Source of the DNA: Paratinospora sagittata
Taxonomy: Eukaryota > Streptophyta > Magnoliopsida > Ranunculales > Menispermaceae
Assembly: GCA_035771175.1 (NCBI GenBank)
Contig: CM069596.1
Coordinates: 13,163,001 to 13,227,000 of the forward strand
Direction: 5' to 3'
DNA: 64,000 bases
The first letter of the stretch is position 1, and every line of letters begins with the position of its first letter. The position numbers and the translations under genes were made by a program. A model generated the notes under the pieces. The model ran no database searches. It was given only the letters and a program-made list of their open reading frames with translations, and was not told the origin of the DNA. This document shows positions 32,230-43,599 of the stretch, in pieces.

Positions 32230-33605
32230 GTGTAATACCCTAGGATTGCACAAAAAAAAAAAAATTTGTTCGGGTAGACATGCCCGAACGTTCCGGTGCC
32301 ATTTTTTCTATTTAAGAACCCCTCCCCCCTCCTCATTTCTCACACCAAAATCACTTCTCCTTGTGATTTTCCTTCTCTCTTTCACTCATTTTGAGTTTTT
32401 GTCTTCTCTTTTGAGACTTTCTTTCCGAGACTCTCTGTGCAGTGCAACGCAGTTCTGCCTGGGGGAAGGCGCCAGTTTTCAAACGAGTTTTTATCTGAAG
32501 GTGGGGAACGAAACATAGGTTTGCGTCTCTTATAACTTTTATTAAAGTTTACATTCATTTATCATTATGTCTACTATTCATTTACACTGCATTATTGCGT
32601 ATAATGTTCATACTGTCATAGTTATGCCTGTATATTTGGAGTTCATGTATTCCACTATTGTTATGTCGGAGTAGTGGTCAATCTAGCTCAACCAGACTCA
32701 GTCTTGTCCTCAATAACTTTAAATAGTGAATGGGAGGCAGCGTGCTGCTCTAGAAGATTGGTATTAAGTAGACCTCGTGTCTCACCTCTCAATTGGAGAC
32801 TGATCTGGTTGGTCTTATTTGAAAACTATCAGCTTATACAAGTAATACTAAATGTCCTAACCTTGCACATAGTGATACCGACCCTGATAAGGATCACTAG
32901 ACATTGCCAAATCCTGTCTAAATGTAAAGTAAAGACCGGACCAATTCATGCATTGGCATCATACATAGCACCACATAGGGACGTATGTGGTTTATGATTC
33001 ATAAAATAGTTAAAAGCGATGCTCGCTATTCATTATATTTATCTGGAGAGGGACGTACAATGAGAACCTGGCTACTCCTGGGGAGGGACATCTGTACGTG
33101 AATCTAGAGAGTCGTTCCTGAGGAGGGACGTACAATGAGAACCCGACTACTCCTGGGGAGGGTCATCTGTACGTGAACTCAGGCGATGTACAGTCATCAA
33201 ACCAATACGAGACGGTGTCATGCATACATACATATTGGATTGATTATGATGCTCTGATGTGTATTTAAGATATTTGATTATGAAGTCTGCTTTATTAATT
33301 GTTATATTCATGAACTATTTTACCCATTGAGCGTGTAGCTCACCCTTTGTTATCCAATTTTTCACAGGAGATTAGGGTGGACTTGGTGCAGGTTTTTGGG
33401 CCCACATTTTGTACCCCTTGTATTATTTATTGAGGATTTTGGGAGAATGTTCCCTTAACTATTTCATGTACAATTATATTCTGAAATTAATGAAATAAGA
33501 CTTGTACTTAATCGTGTTTCTGGGCACTCAACTATCGTTATAATGCATTCGCACTTCGTCCGTGAGTGTCCCGCCAGTTTAGGCGCGTCCAGGCGGGGTG
33601 TGACA
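32230..33605 (+). repeat. 3' LTR of element A (1376 bp)
   Basis: It runs TGTAATACCC...GGGGTGTGACA. It carries the same palindrome/TATA block (32282-32316) and two-copy repeat (about 33050-33180) as the 5' LTR. The open frame 32156-32518 crosses its start and is not a gene. Confidence 0.9.
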
Positions 33606-34918
33606 TTTGTCATAGGTTTGATTGTTGATACTTAGTCAAAGAGCTTTTCCCTTTGAAGATCATTAGGCTTTATATTACTTTAATACCAAAGTTAGAAAAC
33701 CCTGATCGTATCACCCAGTCGTGTCCCATAAGTCTTTGCAATGTTTGCTATGAGTTGATGACCAAAGTTATAATAAATTGGCCATGACTCCTTCTTCATA
33801 AGTTGGTGGGTTTATCAACATAGTTTAATTCCAAGTTGCAGTACCATTTACAAGATAATTCTCACACAAAAGGTTATTCACACTATGAAAAGGAAAAAAG
33901 GAAAAGGAGGTCTTAAGGCAATCAAGGTGGATTTAGAGAAAGCCTATGAACTCCTTTGGTGGGACTTTCGATATCAAAATCTTATTTACTTTCAGTAGTC
34001 TGAGAACATAATTAGACTAATCATGTTTTGTGTCACTTCTATGGCTTATTCAATCTTTTGGAGTGGGGAAATTTCACCTATGTTCTAGCCTAGAAAGGCT
34101 TCTGATTAGGGGACCCCCTTTTCCTTTAACTTTTTGTCTTATTTATGGAAAGCTTTCTCATAGCATCTTGAAGGCTTTCTTTTCTGATAGTTGAAAGACA
34201 ATTGAGCTCTTTATAGGAAGGTTGGAGTTGTTCTACTTATTCTTTGTTAATGACCACATCCTTTTTAGTAGAGCTTCTACTCAATAGGTCCAAGTCATGA
34301 TGAATATCTTTTAAGAGTTTTGTGAAGCCTTAGTAGAGAAGATCAAGGTCAAAACTATTTGTGAATTATACCACATCAAACACACACCCAACCTGAATAA
34401 GTATTTAGGACTCCACTATTACTTTTCAATGGGTAAACTCTCTGTTAGGTCAACTTATTAGTTGTTAAAATAAATAGGTAATTGTCCTCCTCAGCCGATT
34501 TGGTTAAATGTGTGATAGCTCAACTGCCCCTCAAAAGATGAGAGTACTATTGTGAATTATTCTTCATAATAAGCCGATAATCGAAGTCTTGAGGTATCGG
34601 CGAGATATGACTGTTAACCCCTTTTACAAGCGTTGTAACTGTAACAAGGAAAGTGTGCTACACATCTTTTGAAATTGCACTCAATCTTAGACAATTTAGA
34701 AAACCTTCCCGACATCTTTCCTCTCAAATAATTTCTTTCAACTTTCATTAAATGAGTGGATAAAATTTAACTATTTTCCCTATCATAGTTCCACTGAACC
34801 TAAGGATTGGTTCTACAAATTTCTAGCCACTATGGATCCTTTGGAAGACCAAAAACAAGGTCATTAATAGGATTACCTCCTCTGAGAAGTCAATCACCTT
34901 TCTTTTTGATGATTGTTA
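33606..34918 (+). pseudogene. LINE (L1-type) ORF2, fragment 3: RT and zf-RVT
   Basis: The reverse transcriptase runs from the PISLCNVCYEL block (near 33720) through KAIKVDLEKAYELLW (near 33920), the RxGDPLFP-like block (near 34110) and a FFVNDHILFSRAS block (near 34240), where the catalytic FADD is degraded to FVND. The zinc-binding zf-RVT domain follows near 34590-34720 (FYKRCNCNKESVLHIF). The fragment fades out by about 34918. It has many stops and shifts. It continues fragments 7536-7886 and 11721-12017. Confidence 0.75.
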
Positions 34919-35525
34919 GAGAATCTCCTCAAGAGTCGGATTCTCCAACAAAACAAACTCAGCTACAACAAATTTCCATAAATTTAAATTTGAATTCATC
35001 TTCTTAAGAATTGAATTCTCCACCAAAACCAACTTAGCTATAACAAATTTTGGAATTTTAAATTTCAATTCCTTGTAACAGATTTTTAGATTTTTCCCTC
35101 TTCTTTTATTTACAAATGACATTTGATTCTTCCAAATTCCCAATCTATTGTTAGCGTCCCTGTCAATCCTACTCAAAATTTAATTACTATCAATGTCGCA
35201 TCACTGTTGTCAACTATTTTTCATGGAAGACTCAATTTCAAGCCTTGTTTTTTGGTTTGGATCTTCTTGATTATCTTGATGGTACATTCTCATACCTCTC
35301 ACCAACACTTAATATCAAAGGACAGTTTGTTCCCAATTCGGATAATCTTCAATGGCACCATCAAGATCATCTCATCCTTCATGCCATTCTTGCCTCATTG
35401 AGTGAGGAGTTGTAATTCCCCTTGTTTCTTTTGCAACAACAAGCAAGGATTATTCATCTTTCCCGCCTCTACATCAAGCGATCACATTCTCACATCATCC
35501 ATTTGAAAAACTCGTGGATCATTTG
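34914..35525 (+). pseudogene. Copia (Ale-type) 5' region and gag N-terminal half
   Basis: TGTTAGAGAATC at 34914 may be the LTR start, but only about 190 bp of noncoding sequence, including an imperfect 75-bp duplication (34930-35080), precedes coding text. The gag begins near 35118 and is read in two frames: NLITINVASLL, then (from about 35225) FQALFFGLDLLDYLDGTF and WHHQDHLILHAILASLSEE. These are the hallmark of copia gag of the Ale/Retrofit type. It stops at about 35525 at an inserted LTR and resumes at about 53313. Confidence 0.66.
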
Positions 35526-36180
35526 CTGATGAGTTCATAATAATGTGTATTTTTACTCTTAAAAATAGTATTTTAGGTTAGAAAAATTGTAAAAAGGTTA
35601 GAAATAGTTAATAAAAATAAGAAATAAGAGAAACTAGAGTTTTTATAATTTTTAGGTCATTTTAGATATTTTTAGTCAAGTCCTTAGTAAATTAGAATTA
35701 AAACTTATAGGAAAATTATATAAATAAAATAAAGTGTCTAAATAGGTTAGGAAAAATCCAAAGTTAGGTTTTAAAAATAATTTCAAATAAATATAGATAA
35801 AACAGGCTCGCTAGGTTGAGTCAAAAGTTCATTACAATGTCAATTTAAATAGAGAGTTGTTTAAGCTAAGTTACATCTTAGTGCATTTTAGGTCGAATTT
35901 CATATTAGAATAGGTTTTATATATGTTTGTAAGATCTTTGAATTTATTTTAATAGGTTTTACACTTCTATTTAGGTTGACTTGATGAAATTAGGGTTTTT
36001 AGAGCCAATTTTTCTTCGGCTAAGGTTTTAGGCTAGTCAGACTCACATAAAATGGTGAAACTTGATAACGAAGATCTCAAACTCACTTTGATAATTCTAA
36101 AAGTTTTTTCCAGTGTTTTGAGGCTTATTTTTAGGTTTCCAAAGGTTGGAGATTATTGATGTAACTACTCTCACCCTATT

Positions 36181-37410
36181 TGTCACACCCCACCCGGACG
36201 CGCCTAAACCGGCTGTACACTCGCGGACGGGGCGCGCATTTGGAATAATAACAATGGTAACAATAGAGTGCGCAGTGAAAATACAAAATACAGTACAAAT
36301 CTGATTTCATTTAATTCAGAATATTTTTGTACATAAAATGGTCAAGGGAACATACTCCCCAAAATCCCCAATGAATCATACAAAGGGTACAAAATGTGGG
36401 CCCCATAAACCTGCACCCAGTCCATCCTAATTTCTTGTGAAAGATTGGATGATAATGGAGTGAGCTTAACGATCTCAGTGGGTAAATAGTTCGTGAGTAT
36501 AACAATTAATAAAACATACTTCAATATCAAATATCTTAAATACACATGGGAGCATCATAATCAATCAATATGTATGTATGCATGACACCGTCTCGTAGTT
36601 GTTTGATGAACGTACACCGCCTGAGTTCACGTACAAATGTCCGTCCAGACGTTCTCCCCTGGCGTAGCCAGGTTCTATTATACGTCCCTCCTCAGGAACG
36701 ATGCTCTGGATTCACGTACTGATGTCCCTCCCCAGGCGTAGCCAGGTTCTCATGTACGTCCCTCTCCAGAGAAATATAATGAATAGTGAGCAATGCTCCT
36801 AACTATTCGTTGAGTCATAAACCACATACGTCCCTAGGTGGTGATATGTGTGATGCCAATGCATGAACTGGCCTGGTCTTTTCTCGACATTTAGACTGAC
36901 TTTGGCAACGTCTGGTGATCCTTATCGGAGTTGGTATCACAACGTTCGAGGTTAGGACATTCAATATTACTTGTATAAGCTGATAGCTTTCAATAAGGCC
37001 AACTAGATCAGTCCCCAGTTGAGAGGTGGGACACAAGGTCTGCTTAAATACCAATCGCCTAGAGCAGCCCGCTACCTCCCGTTCACTGTTTAAAGTTACT
37101 GAGGACAAGACTGAGTCTAGTTGAGCCATATTGACCTTAAATCTGATATTATAACTGTGTAATACATGAATTCCAAATATACAAGCATAAGTGCGACAAT
37201 ATAAACATTATATGACATAATGCAGTGTAAATGAACAGTAGACATAATAATAATTGAATGTAAACTTTAATAAAAGTTATAAAACACGAAAACCTATGTT
37301 TCGTTCTCCACCTTCAGATAAGAACTTCTTTTTTCAAATCTGGCGCCTGAACGTTTGGGCGTTGCCCCTAAAAGATTTTTTTTTTTTTTGTGCAATCCTA
37401 AGGTATTACA
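36181..37410 (-). mobile_element. Solo LTR of gypsy family 1 (1230 bp), TSD CTATT
   Basis: On the plus strand it starts TGTCACACCCCACCCGG and ends AGGTATTACA. It is flanked by CTATT on both sides (36176-36180, 37411-37415). It has the two-copy GGACGTACAATG repeat and the decayed palindrome GCCTGAACGTTTGGGC (37345-37360); the TATA-like part is deleted. It is the product of recombination between the two LTRs of a former full element. Confidence 0.93.
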
Positions 37411-37989
37411 CTATTTTGTTTTGATAATTACTAACAACATATGTGTGATCACTAATCTCTTTGATGTAATTGTTTCAATGCTAACTAGCTATATCAGATG
37501 AATTCAACTAGTCTGTCAAAGTATGAGGAAAGAACAACATTGCACGAAGATTCAAGAGCTTCATGGTTGTATTTTTTATTTAGAATCTTAGTGTTGTAAA
37601 GTAACATTTACGTGTTCCAACGACAATATGATATACATCTTTTCGAAAATTATGCATATAGTTTATCATACTCATGCATATACAATATTATATTATTAAT
37701 CATGAATGCACACACAATAGTACGATAATTATGCAATCACATAGTTTACATCATTTATCATGCATATATTTATCAGTGATTAACATGCATTCATTTTACC
37801 AACTTTTTATGGTTTCATCGTTTTACGTGTACTGTTCTTATTGCTTTAATCACATGCTTAATCGATCAGATTACATGTATTTAACTTTGTCAATTGTACT
37901 TTAATCTTGTTAAAAAAAATTAAAAGTTAGTCTGTATTTGACAATGTCCTAAACTCACAGTGATAAAAATTGGGTTTATTTCACTTTAT

Positions 37990-38330
37990 AGTGAAGGAAC
38001 GCGCTCCTGAGCATTTTCCCGAGACTCGGTATTTTTTTATTAGAGTTTAAGGAACGAGCTCCTTGTAAGAGGAACGCGCTGCTGTGGTTTTTCCTGAGAG
38101 TTAGAATTTTTTGATCAGGGAAAAAAGAACGCACTCTTTCAAGAAGGAGCGTACTCCTGTTGTCAAGGGCAAAATAAGAAATTTTATAGAGTCAGTGGTT
38201 ATTGATGAAGGAGCCCATTTCTATGTCCAACGGACATATTGAGGAACACGCTCCTTAATTGAAGGAAAATCTGAGATTTTTTAGATTTCAAAGCAGAAAC
38301 GCACTTCTTCCTTGAGGGACGCGTTCCTGT
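37990..38330. repeat. Cluster of GGAACGCGCTCCT-like palindromes (plus-strand copy)
   Basis: Examples are GGAACGCGCTCCTG, GGAACGAGCTCCTTG, GGAGCGTACTCCTG, GGAACACGCTCCTT and GGGACGCGTTCCTG, about nine in 340 bp. The spacing is irregular. It is the counterpart of 9690-10075. Confidence 0.65.
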
Positions 38331-39217
38331 GCCTCGGTGTGGTGTTTTTCTATAAATATCACACTTACTCATTTGTTGAGCAACTTTTGCAAAACTTAGA
38401 GAACTTGTACGTTTTTCGTCTTAGTATTTCTACAAGTCCAAAACAAGTTCTTAAGTGATTTTAAACCTCTTTCAAAGCAAAAGTTCACCTACATTTGATT
38501 TATTGATTCATACTTCCAAAAAGTTCTCAAAATCTTTCAAAACTTTGAGAAAGTTGTATGTTTCTATTGAGTAAATGTTCAAAACGTTTTTGAGTGTTCA
38601 CTACACATCTTGTTGTGTCTTGATCTTTCTTGAACGTGGAATCTCTCATCCAACATTACTTTTGAAGAATCATCGAGCTTCAACCTTACCCAAGTGGGGT
38701 AAAATTTCTAACTCGATTCTTGTGATTTTTTTTTGAGCAAATCAGTTTTATGCTTAAGTTAATATCTTGAAAATTGATTTCATCTTGATTATTGTGTGTG
38801 AAACCCTAGTTTGATCTTTATATCATATTATCTTGTTTAGTGGTTTCATAAATATTTGTGGTATCAATTCATGTGTTAAAGTTATAATATGTTGAATCGA
38901 TTTCATAGATCAACACTTGGTTTGCTTGATTCTTGATCATAATCATTTATTCACTTAGAATCATCAAGTTTTGATCATCATTGTATATTGATTTTTGTAC
39001 TTTCAAAATATCATTGTTAGAATCAATATATTGTTACATGTGCATATTCAATTCTTGACTTCATATCATATATATATGAATCGATTGCATTTGAGAAAAA
39101 CTATTTCAACACATCGAATCATTTAAATCATTGTGGTTGGAATAGTAGTGTATACTCAATCAAGATTGTAAGTTATATATTGTTGAGTGTGTTGTAGAAC
39201 ACATCTCTATCATTTGT

Positions 39218-39575
39218 TGTAATACCCTAGGTTTGCACAACCAAAAAAAAAGAAATTGAACTTCAGGCGCGCCAGAACCTTCAGGCACCTTTTTTTCCTA
39301 TTTAAGGAACCCCCCCTCCTCATTTCTCACACCAAAATCACTTCTCCTTTTTATTTTTCTTCTCTCTCTCACTCATCTTGAGTTTTTGTCTTCTCTTTTG
39401 GGACTCTCTTTTCGAGACTCCCTTCGCAGTGCAATGTGGTTCTGCTTGAGACCTCGTGTCTCACCTCTCAAACTAGAGCTAGCCGTAAAACTTTCTCTGA
39501 GGTACGCTCATGTGCCACGTGACTTTGTAGGTCATGGTCGTGAACACACGCGAGTGTCAGTGATGACCATTAACA
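39218..39575 (+). repeat. Shrunken 5' LTR of element B (358 bp)
   Basis: It keeps the family start (TGTAATACCCTAGGTTTGC), the decayed palindrome region, a TATA-like CCTATTTAAGG and the pyrimidine-rich start area. About 1 kb of the middle and end is missing compared with the 3' LTR. The CTCGTGTCTCACCTCTCAAAC text proves it is the same LTR. Confidence 0.78.
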
Positions 39576-39580
39576 TTTAA

Positions 39581-39598
39581 TGGTATCAGAGCGTAAGC
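39581..39598 (+). other. Primer-binding site with GTAAG donor-like site (B)
   Basis: TGGTATCAGAGC matches the initiator Met-tRNA primer site exactly over 12 bases. GTAAGC (39593-39598) follows at once, as in A. Confidence 0.82.
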
Positions 39599-39966
39599 TC
39601 CACAGCCCGTCCAAGTCCACCAAATTAGGGGAAGAAATTTTTTTTATCAGATATATATATCTTTAGAACTATATATATATGAATTATATATAGTTGAGAT
39701 TTATATTAAATATATATCTAGAAAACTATATAGTTTTTATATAGTTTAGATTCAAATATATATATAGTTATGATTAAATATGTCTATGTATATATAAGAT
39801 ATATATATATATATATCATGTTGTTAATGGAAAATTTGGATTAAATGACGACATAAACATCAAGACAAAAATAGAAAATATTGTCCAACGGACAAAACGT
39901 AAATCTTAAAAATGTTAGGAATATATTTTGTGTATTTCACAAGTTTATTTTCCTTTCAGCAAGATA
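39599..39966 (+). other. AT-rich leader of element B
   Basis: No gene. TATATATA-rich sequence (39650-39820) ends in TTTATTTTCCTTTCAG (ending 39960) just upstream of the accessory ORF. It is the same layout as 13414-13752 in A. Confidence 0.55.
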
Positions 39967-41555
39967 ATGGCCTCAAGTGAAGGAACGACTTCCAGTAGTC
40001 GGGAACTAATTCCCACTAGACTTACAGAACTGTTTGACGGGGAGGTTATGACTATGAGGAGTATCGACAATAGAGATCTCCGCCTCCGTCCGATCCTTCA
40101 CGAAAAACTCGCAACGCTAGGGTGGTTGAACAAAATAAAAGTTGCGGGTTACACCTCCTTCAACTTGGTAAAGTCTTTCTACGAAGCCATGAATTGCGTA
40201 GGACTTCAAGAAGATGGGATCAGCCATGTCTTGGAGACAACGGTCAGGGGAACAAAGATTTCAACGTCGAAATTATTTCGCCATTTATGGAGATCCCGAT
40301 TGGAGATAAAATCATTGATCCACACGAACCCCAGACAGTTGCAGAGATTGCTGAGTCTAAGGAACAATTGTTCAATTCCCTCGCCAAAAAGTTGTACACC
40401 AATTGACGTACGCCCACCTCCCAAACAATCTCCTTAAACCTCCTCTTGTCGGCCTTGGGAAGATAGTATTCGACAACATCTTGCCGGAAAATGTGACTAG
40501 AGTTGCTATGTTAAGGGCACAACTTCTTGTGCTATACTGCATAGAGAAGAAAATTAAGGTCTCCCTACCCCACATAATTATCTAGCAAATGTTGTGGGTG
40601 ATTCAAAACCATTCAAGGAAGGAGCTCCTAGGCTACAGAGTCTTGATCATGAGGATGCTATACGAGGCAAATGTCAACAATTGATGAGTTTTCGAAGAAG
40701 ATCACTGATGCAGTTACAACATCCTCTATCTTCAAGACGTTCGTCACAAGTGGAAGGGTGAGTGACGAGGAACTATTCAGCGCAACTTTAGGAGGAAATG
40801 GCGAAAGAATTAGAGACAAAAATGGATGTTGTCAACGAAAAAGTCGGCTCAAGATTCTTGTTAGGGAGGCACCAAATAGTGAGCCAAACCAGAACCCTTC
40901 GGCAAACCCAGTCCCGAATAATGATCAACCCGATCATTTATTCGCTAAGGATGATCTTTTTGGCAACCTAAATCAACCTCAACCAAATCAAGATGGACAG
41001 AGAGTTCCAGCAAATCCACCTTCTTGGAACATACCAACTCAAGGCAATACTACGTACCAAAGGTTTCCAACTCCTGAGGTACTGTATTGGCCAGTTCCAC
41101 AAGTTCCTGTGAACCAACAACAATAGAATTGTGAGGCACCAAATTTTGGAAGACAGGATATACTAATGAGTCCATTGTTTCAAAACGTTTCGACTCAAGC
41201 ATATCCATATGTCCAAGGGGTTCCAGTTAGGGAATCCCTGTACAATCAAAACAACTACCCTCCACCTATGAGTCAACCATACAACCAATACTTTCCACCA
41301 ATGCCTACGGCCTACCCTCCACCTATGGGACAGTCGACCTATCAACCATCAATGGGGCAATTGACTAACCCATTTGAGCAGTTAAATGTGATTGTATCTA
41401 GTATTGCTCGGACGGAGGAGACTCAAAATGTTTTGTTAACACTTATACAAAACGTCGAAGAACAGCGAGCAACTTCTCAACTTTCTTCTAGTAGTCTTTA
41501 TGTACCTAGCAGGAGGTCTAAAAGGAGCGGTAGTAGGCAAGAAAATCAGGAATGA
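39967..41555 (+). pseudogene. 5' accessory ORF of element B (plant-transposon-protein-domain-like)
   Basis: It starts MASSEGTTSSSREL. The N-terminal domain blocks match those in A: LATLGWLN, LVKSFYEAMNCVGLQEDG, ETTVRGTKIS, LLVLYCIEKKIKVSLPHIII and LLGYRVLIMRMLYEA. Frames change near 40262, 40405 and 40670; stops occur near 40582 and 41127. The 3' half (40671-41555) is almost open: Pro/Gln/Asn-rich (NQNPSANPVPNN, QPQPNQDGQR), then a PPPM-rich segment, a short helix and a basic Ser/Arg tail ending QENQE. About 525 codons in all, as in A. It is a nucleic-acid-related or structural protein of unknown role. Confidence 0.72.
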
Positions 41556-42313
41556 TTACTGGCATTGTAAAATTTTTTATATATGAATGAAAATGTTTTG
41601 TTTAAGACTATCTTTGGTGGGCCGACTTACGACCATTATTTCTTTTGTATCACTAAATTTGGAGTGGTATGGGACACAACAAAATTGGAGGATACTAAAT
41701 AAAATGTGGAAGTAAGAAAACTCACGACCTTGTGTGAAAAGAAGCATTTGGGAAAAGTTGTATTACTAAATTTACACGGTATGGGACGAGTAAACTTGGA
41801 CGATACTATTAGTGAACTCTTTTTCGACCGATGTTTTGTAGAGACCGTGTTCATACAACTAAACTTTGTTGAACCCTTTTTACCAAATTCATGTGGCATG
41901 GGACACACGAATTTGGATAATAGTCAAGAAGACTAAGCGAAAGAGTTTGAATACATAAGATTCCGATAGAATGTTAGATCAGGATATTTACCGAGGAAAA
42001 TCTTAGAATTTTTATGACCGTGTGGATTTTCAATGAATATGTATGTTCACAAAAACCAAAACTAAAACATTTGAAATACTTGCAAAGTTTTATACTTATT
42101 ATATAAACATTCTAACCTTGTTTTACACCATGGCCAAAAATATGAGGCACATAAGATTCTTTGATTCCTCAACAAAAACCTTGCACTATACTTAGAAAAA
42201 TAGGTGGTTTTTATATTGTAGTACTCTCGGACTTATTGTTGAGAATATCATAACATTAGACTTGGCTAAAGTTCCTAAAATCATGATTTTATTTTCTCTT
42301 TTCTAGTGAGAAA
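41556..42313 (+). other. Spacer between accessory ORF and gag (B)
   Basis: No ORF is supported. It has the same GTATGGGAC-type repeats as in A (about 41668, 41780, 41899) and a splice-acceptor-like TTTATTTTCTCTTTTCTAG ending at 42306, eight bases before the gag ATG. Confidence 0.55.
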
Positions 42314-43460
42314 ATGCAAACTAGGAAGAGAGGAAGACCACACACTATCCGTCCAGCAGAGGAGGCACCTCCTGAGATTCAGAACCAGGAACCGCCCCCT
42401 CCAACGACAGCGCAGGCTACACCCGGCACTGCCATTAAGTTTGGACAGGTAGTGCCACCCAGCCCACATCCTTTGCCATGCCTTCGACTATGGAAGTCTT
42501 TTTCGCCAGATTTATAGAGGCGAAAAAAGTAACTGTTCAGATGGTCGTTCGTGAGACTGCGGCCAATCAGGTTGTCGCTGTTCAGGAACCTGTCAGATCT
42601 TGGTCAGAGACTTAAACCAACCAGATTACAAAATATAAGAGGCTACAACCCCTTACTTTTGCTGGCACCATTGATGCAGAGGAGGCGCAAAAATGGCTGG
42701 CTCTCGATGTTATGGGAGTTGATGAGGCTCGAAAGATTCCACTTGCGTCCTACCAACTTATTGGTGGAGCAAATACATGGTGGATAACAGTGAAGGAGGA
42801 CTCAATTGTCAACACCACGGACATGACTTGGCAGCAGTTCGAGTCATTATTTATCGATGAGTACTTCCCCGGCGCTGTGAAGAGGCAGAAGGGTCAGGAG
42901 TTCGCCAAGCTATACCAAGGTGGCATGACAGTCAGGGAGTATGCTGTCAGGTTTAAAAATTATCGATCTACTCTCTCTCCACCATCTCAACGGAGCAAGA
43001 TAAGACTGAGAAATTCTACAATGGCCTTCGTCCTGACATGCAACAAGCCTTATCAATCTTGGATCTCAAGATTTATAGGGAGGTCGTTGACAAGGCCATG
43101 AGCTTTAAGCAGGAGCAAATAATGAATAGGGAAAGACGGCCTGCAACGTTTTCCCAATAGGGCTCACAGCAAGGCAACAAGAAGAAGCCCTACTATAATC
43201 AAAACCCAGCCCTCCCAGCCCCTATTTAGAAGAATGAGGCCACGACACTTGCTGCTGAACCGTCTAACCTTGGCCACCAGGGTTTTTGCAATCATGGCCG
43301 AGGAAGCCGAAATGGCAGGGATGGCCGTCAAAATGGCAATGGTAGGAGTGGTTGTCAGCACCACAATCAGCATGGCCAAGAGAACCATTAATAGCAGAGG
43401 CTGGCGTGTTTCAGCTACGGCCAGCAGGGCCATGTAAGAAATGTTTGCCCCCACCTTCAG
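42314..43460 (+). pseudogene. gag of element B
   Basis: It starts MQTRKRGRPHTIRPAEEAPP. Frames break near 42515; the core resumes with QKWLALDVMGVDEA and GGANTWWITVKED. A 129-codon open piece (42712-43101) ends in a shift near 42955. The zinc knuckle near 43395-43450 reads CFSYGQQGHVRNVC, with the second Cys replaced by Tyr. It is the capsid/nucleocapsid function of the virus-like particle, now broken. Confidence 0.78.
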
Positions 43461-43599
43461 CAACTTGTTCTCGCTGTTGCAGTCCAATAAGCCCCACCTG
43501 CTGCTAATGCCCAACCCAGGCAGAACCAAGGGCAACGGAACCAGGGCAGAGCGTTTGCCATCGCTCAACAACCCCTCCCAGACAACAATGTAGTCGAAG

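Larger units (their letters stand above)
12018..33605 (+). mobile_element. Gypsy family-1 element A, complete but decayed, with nested insertion
   Basis: The element has two LTRs (12018-13390, 32230-33605), a tRNA-iMet-type primer site, an accessory ORF, gag-pol, a 3' accessory ORF and a polypurine tract. The sequence flanking both ends shares TTTG (12014-12017 and 33606-33609), a 4-bp duplication. Its gag is split by the complete chromovirus 16323-27231. Without that insert the element is about 10.7 kb. It was inserted into a LINE. All reading frames carry stops or shifts. Confidence 0.9.

Noticed and set aside
37674..37904. 76-codon open frame
   Set aside because: AT-rich chance frame in a copia LTR with no homology signal.
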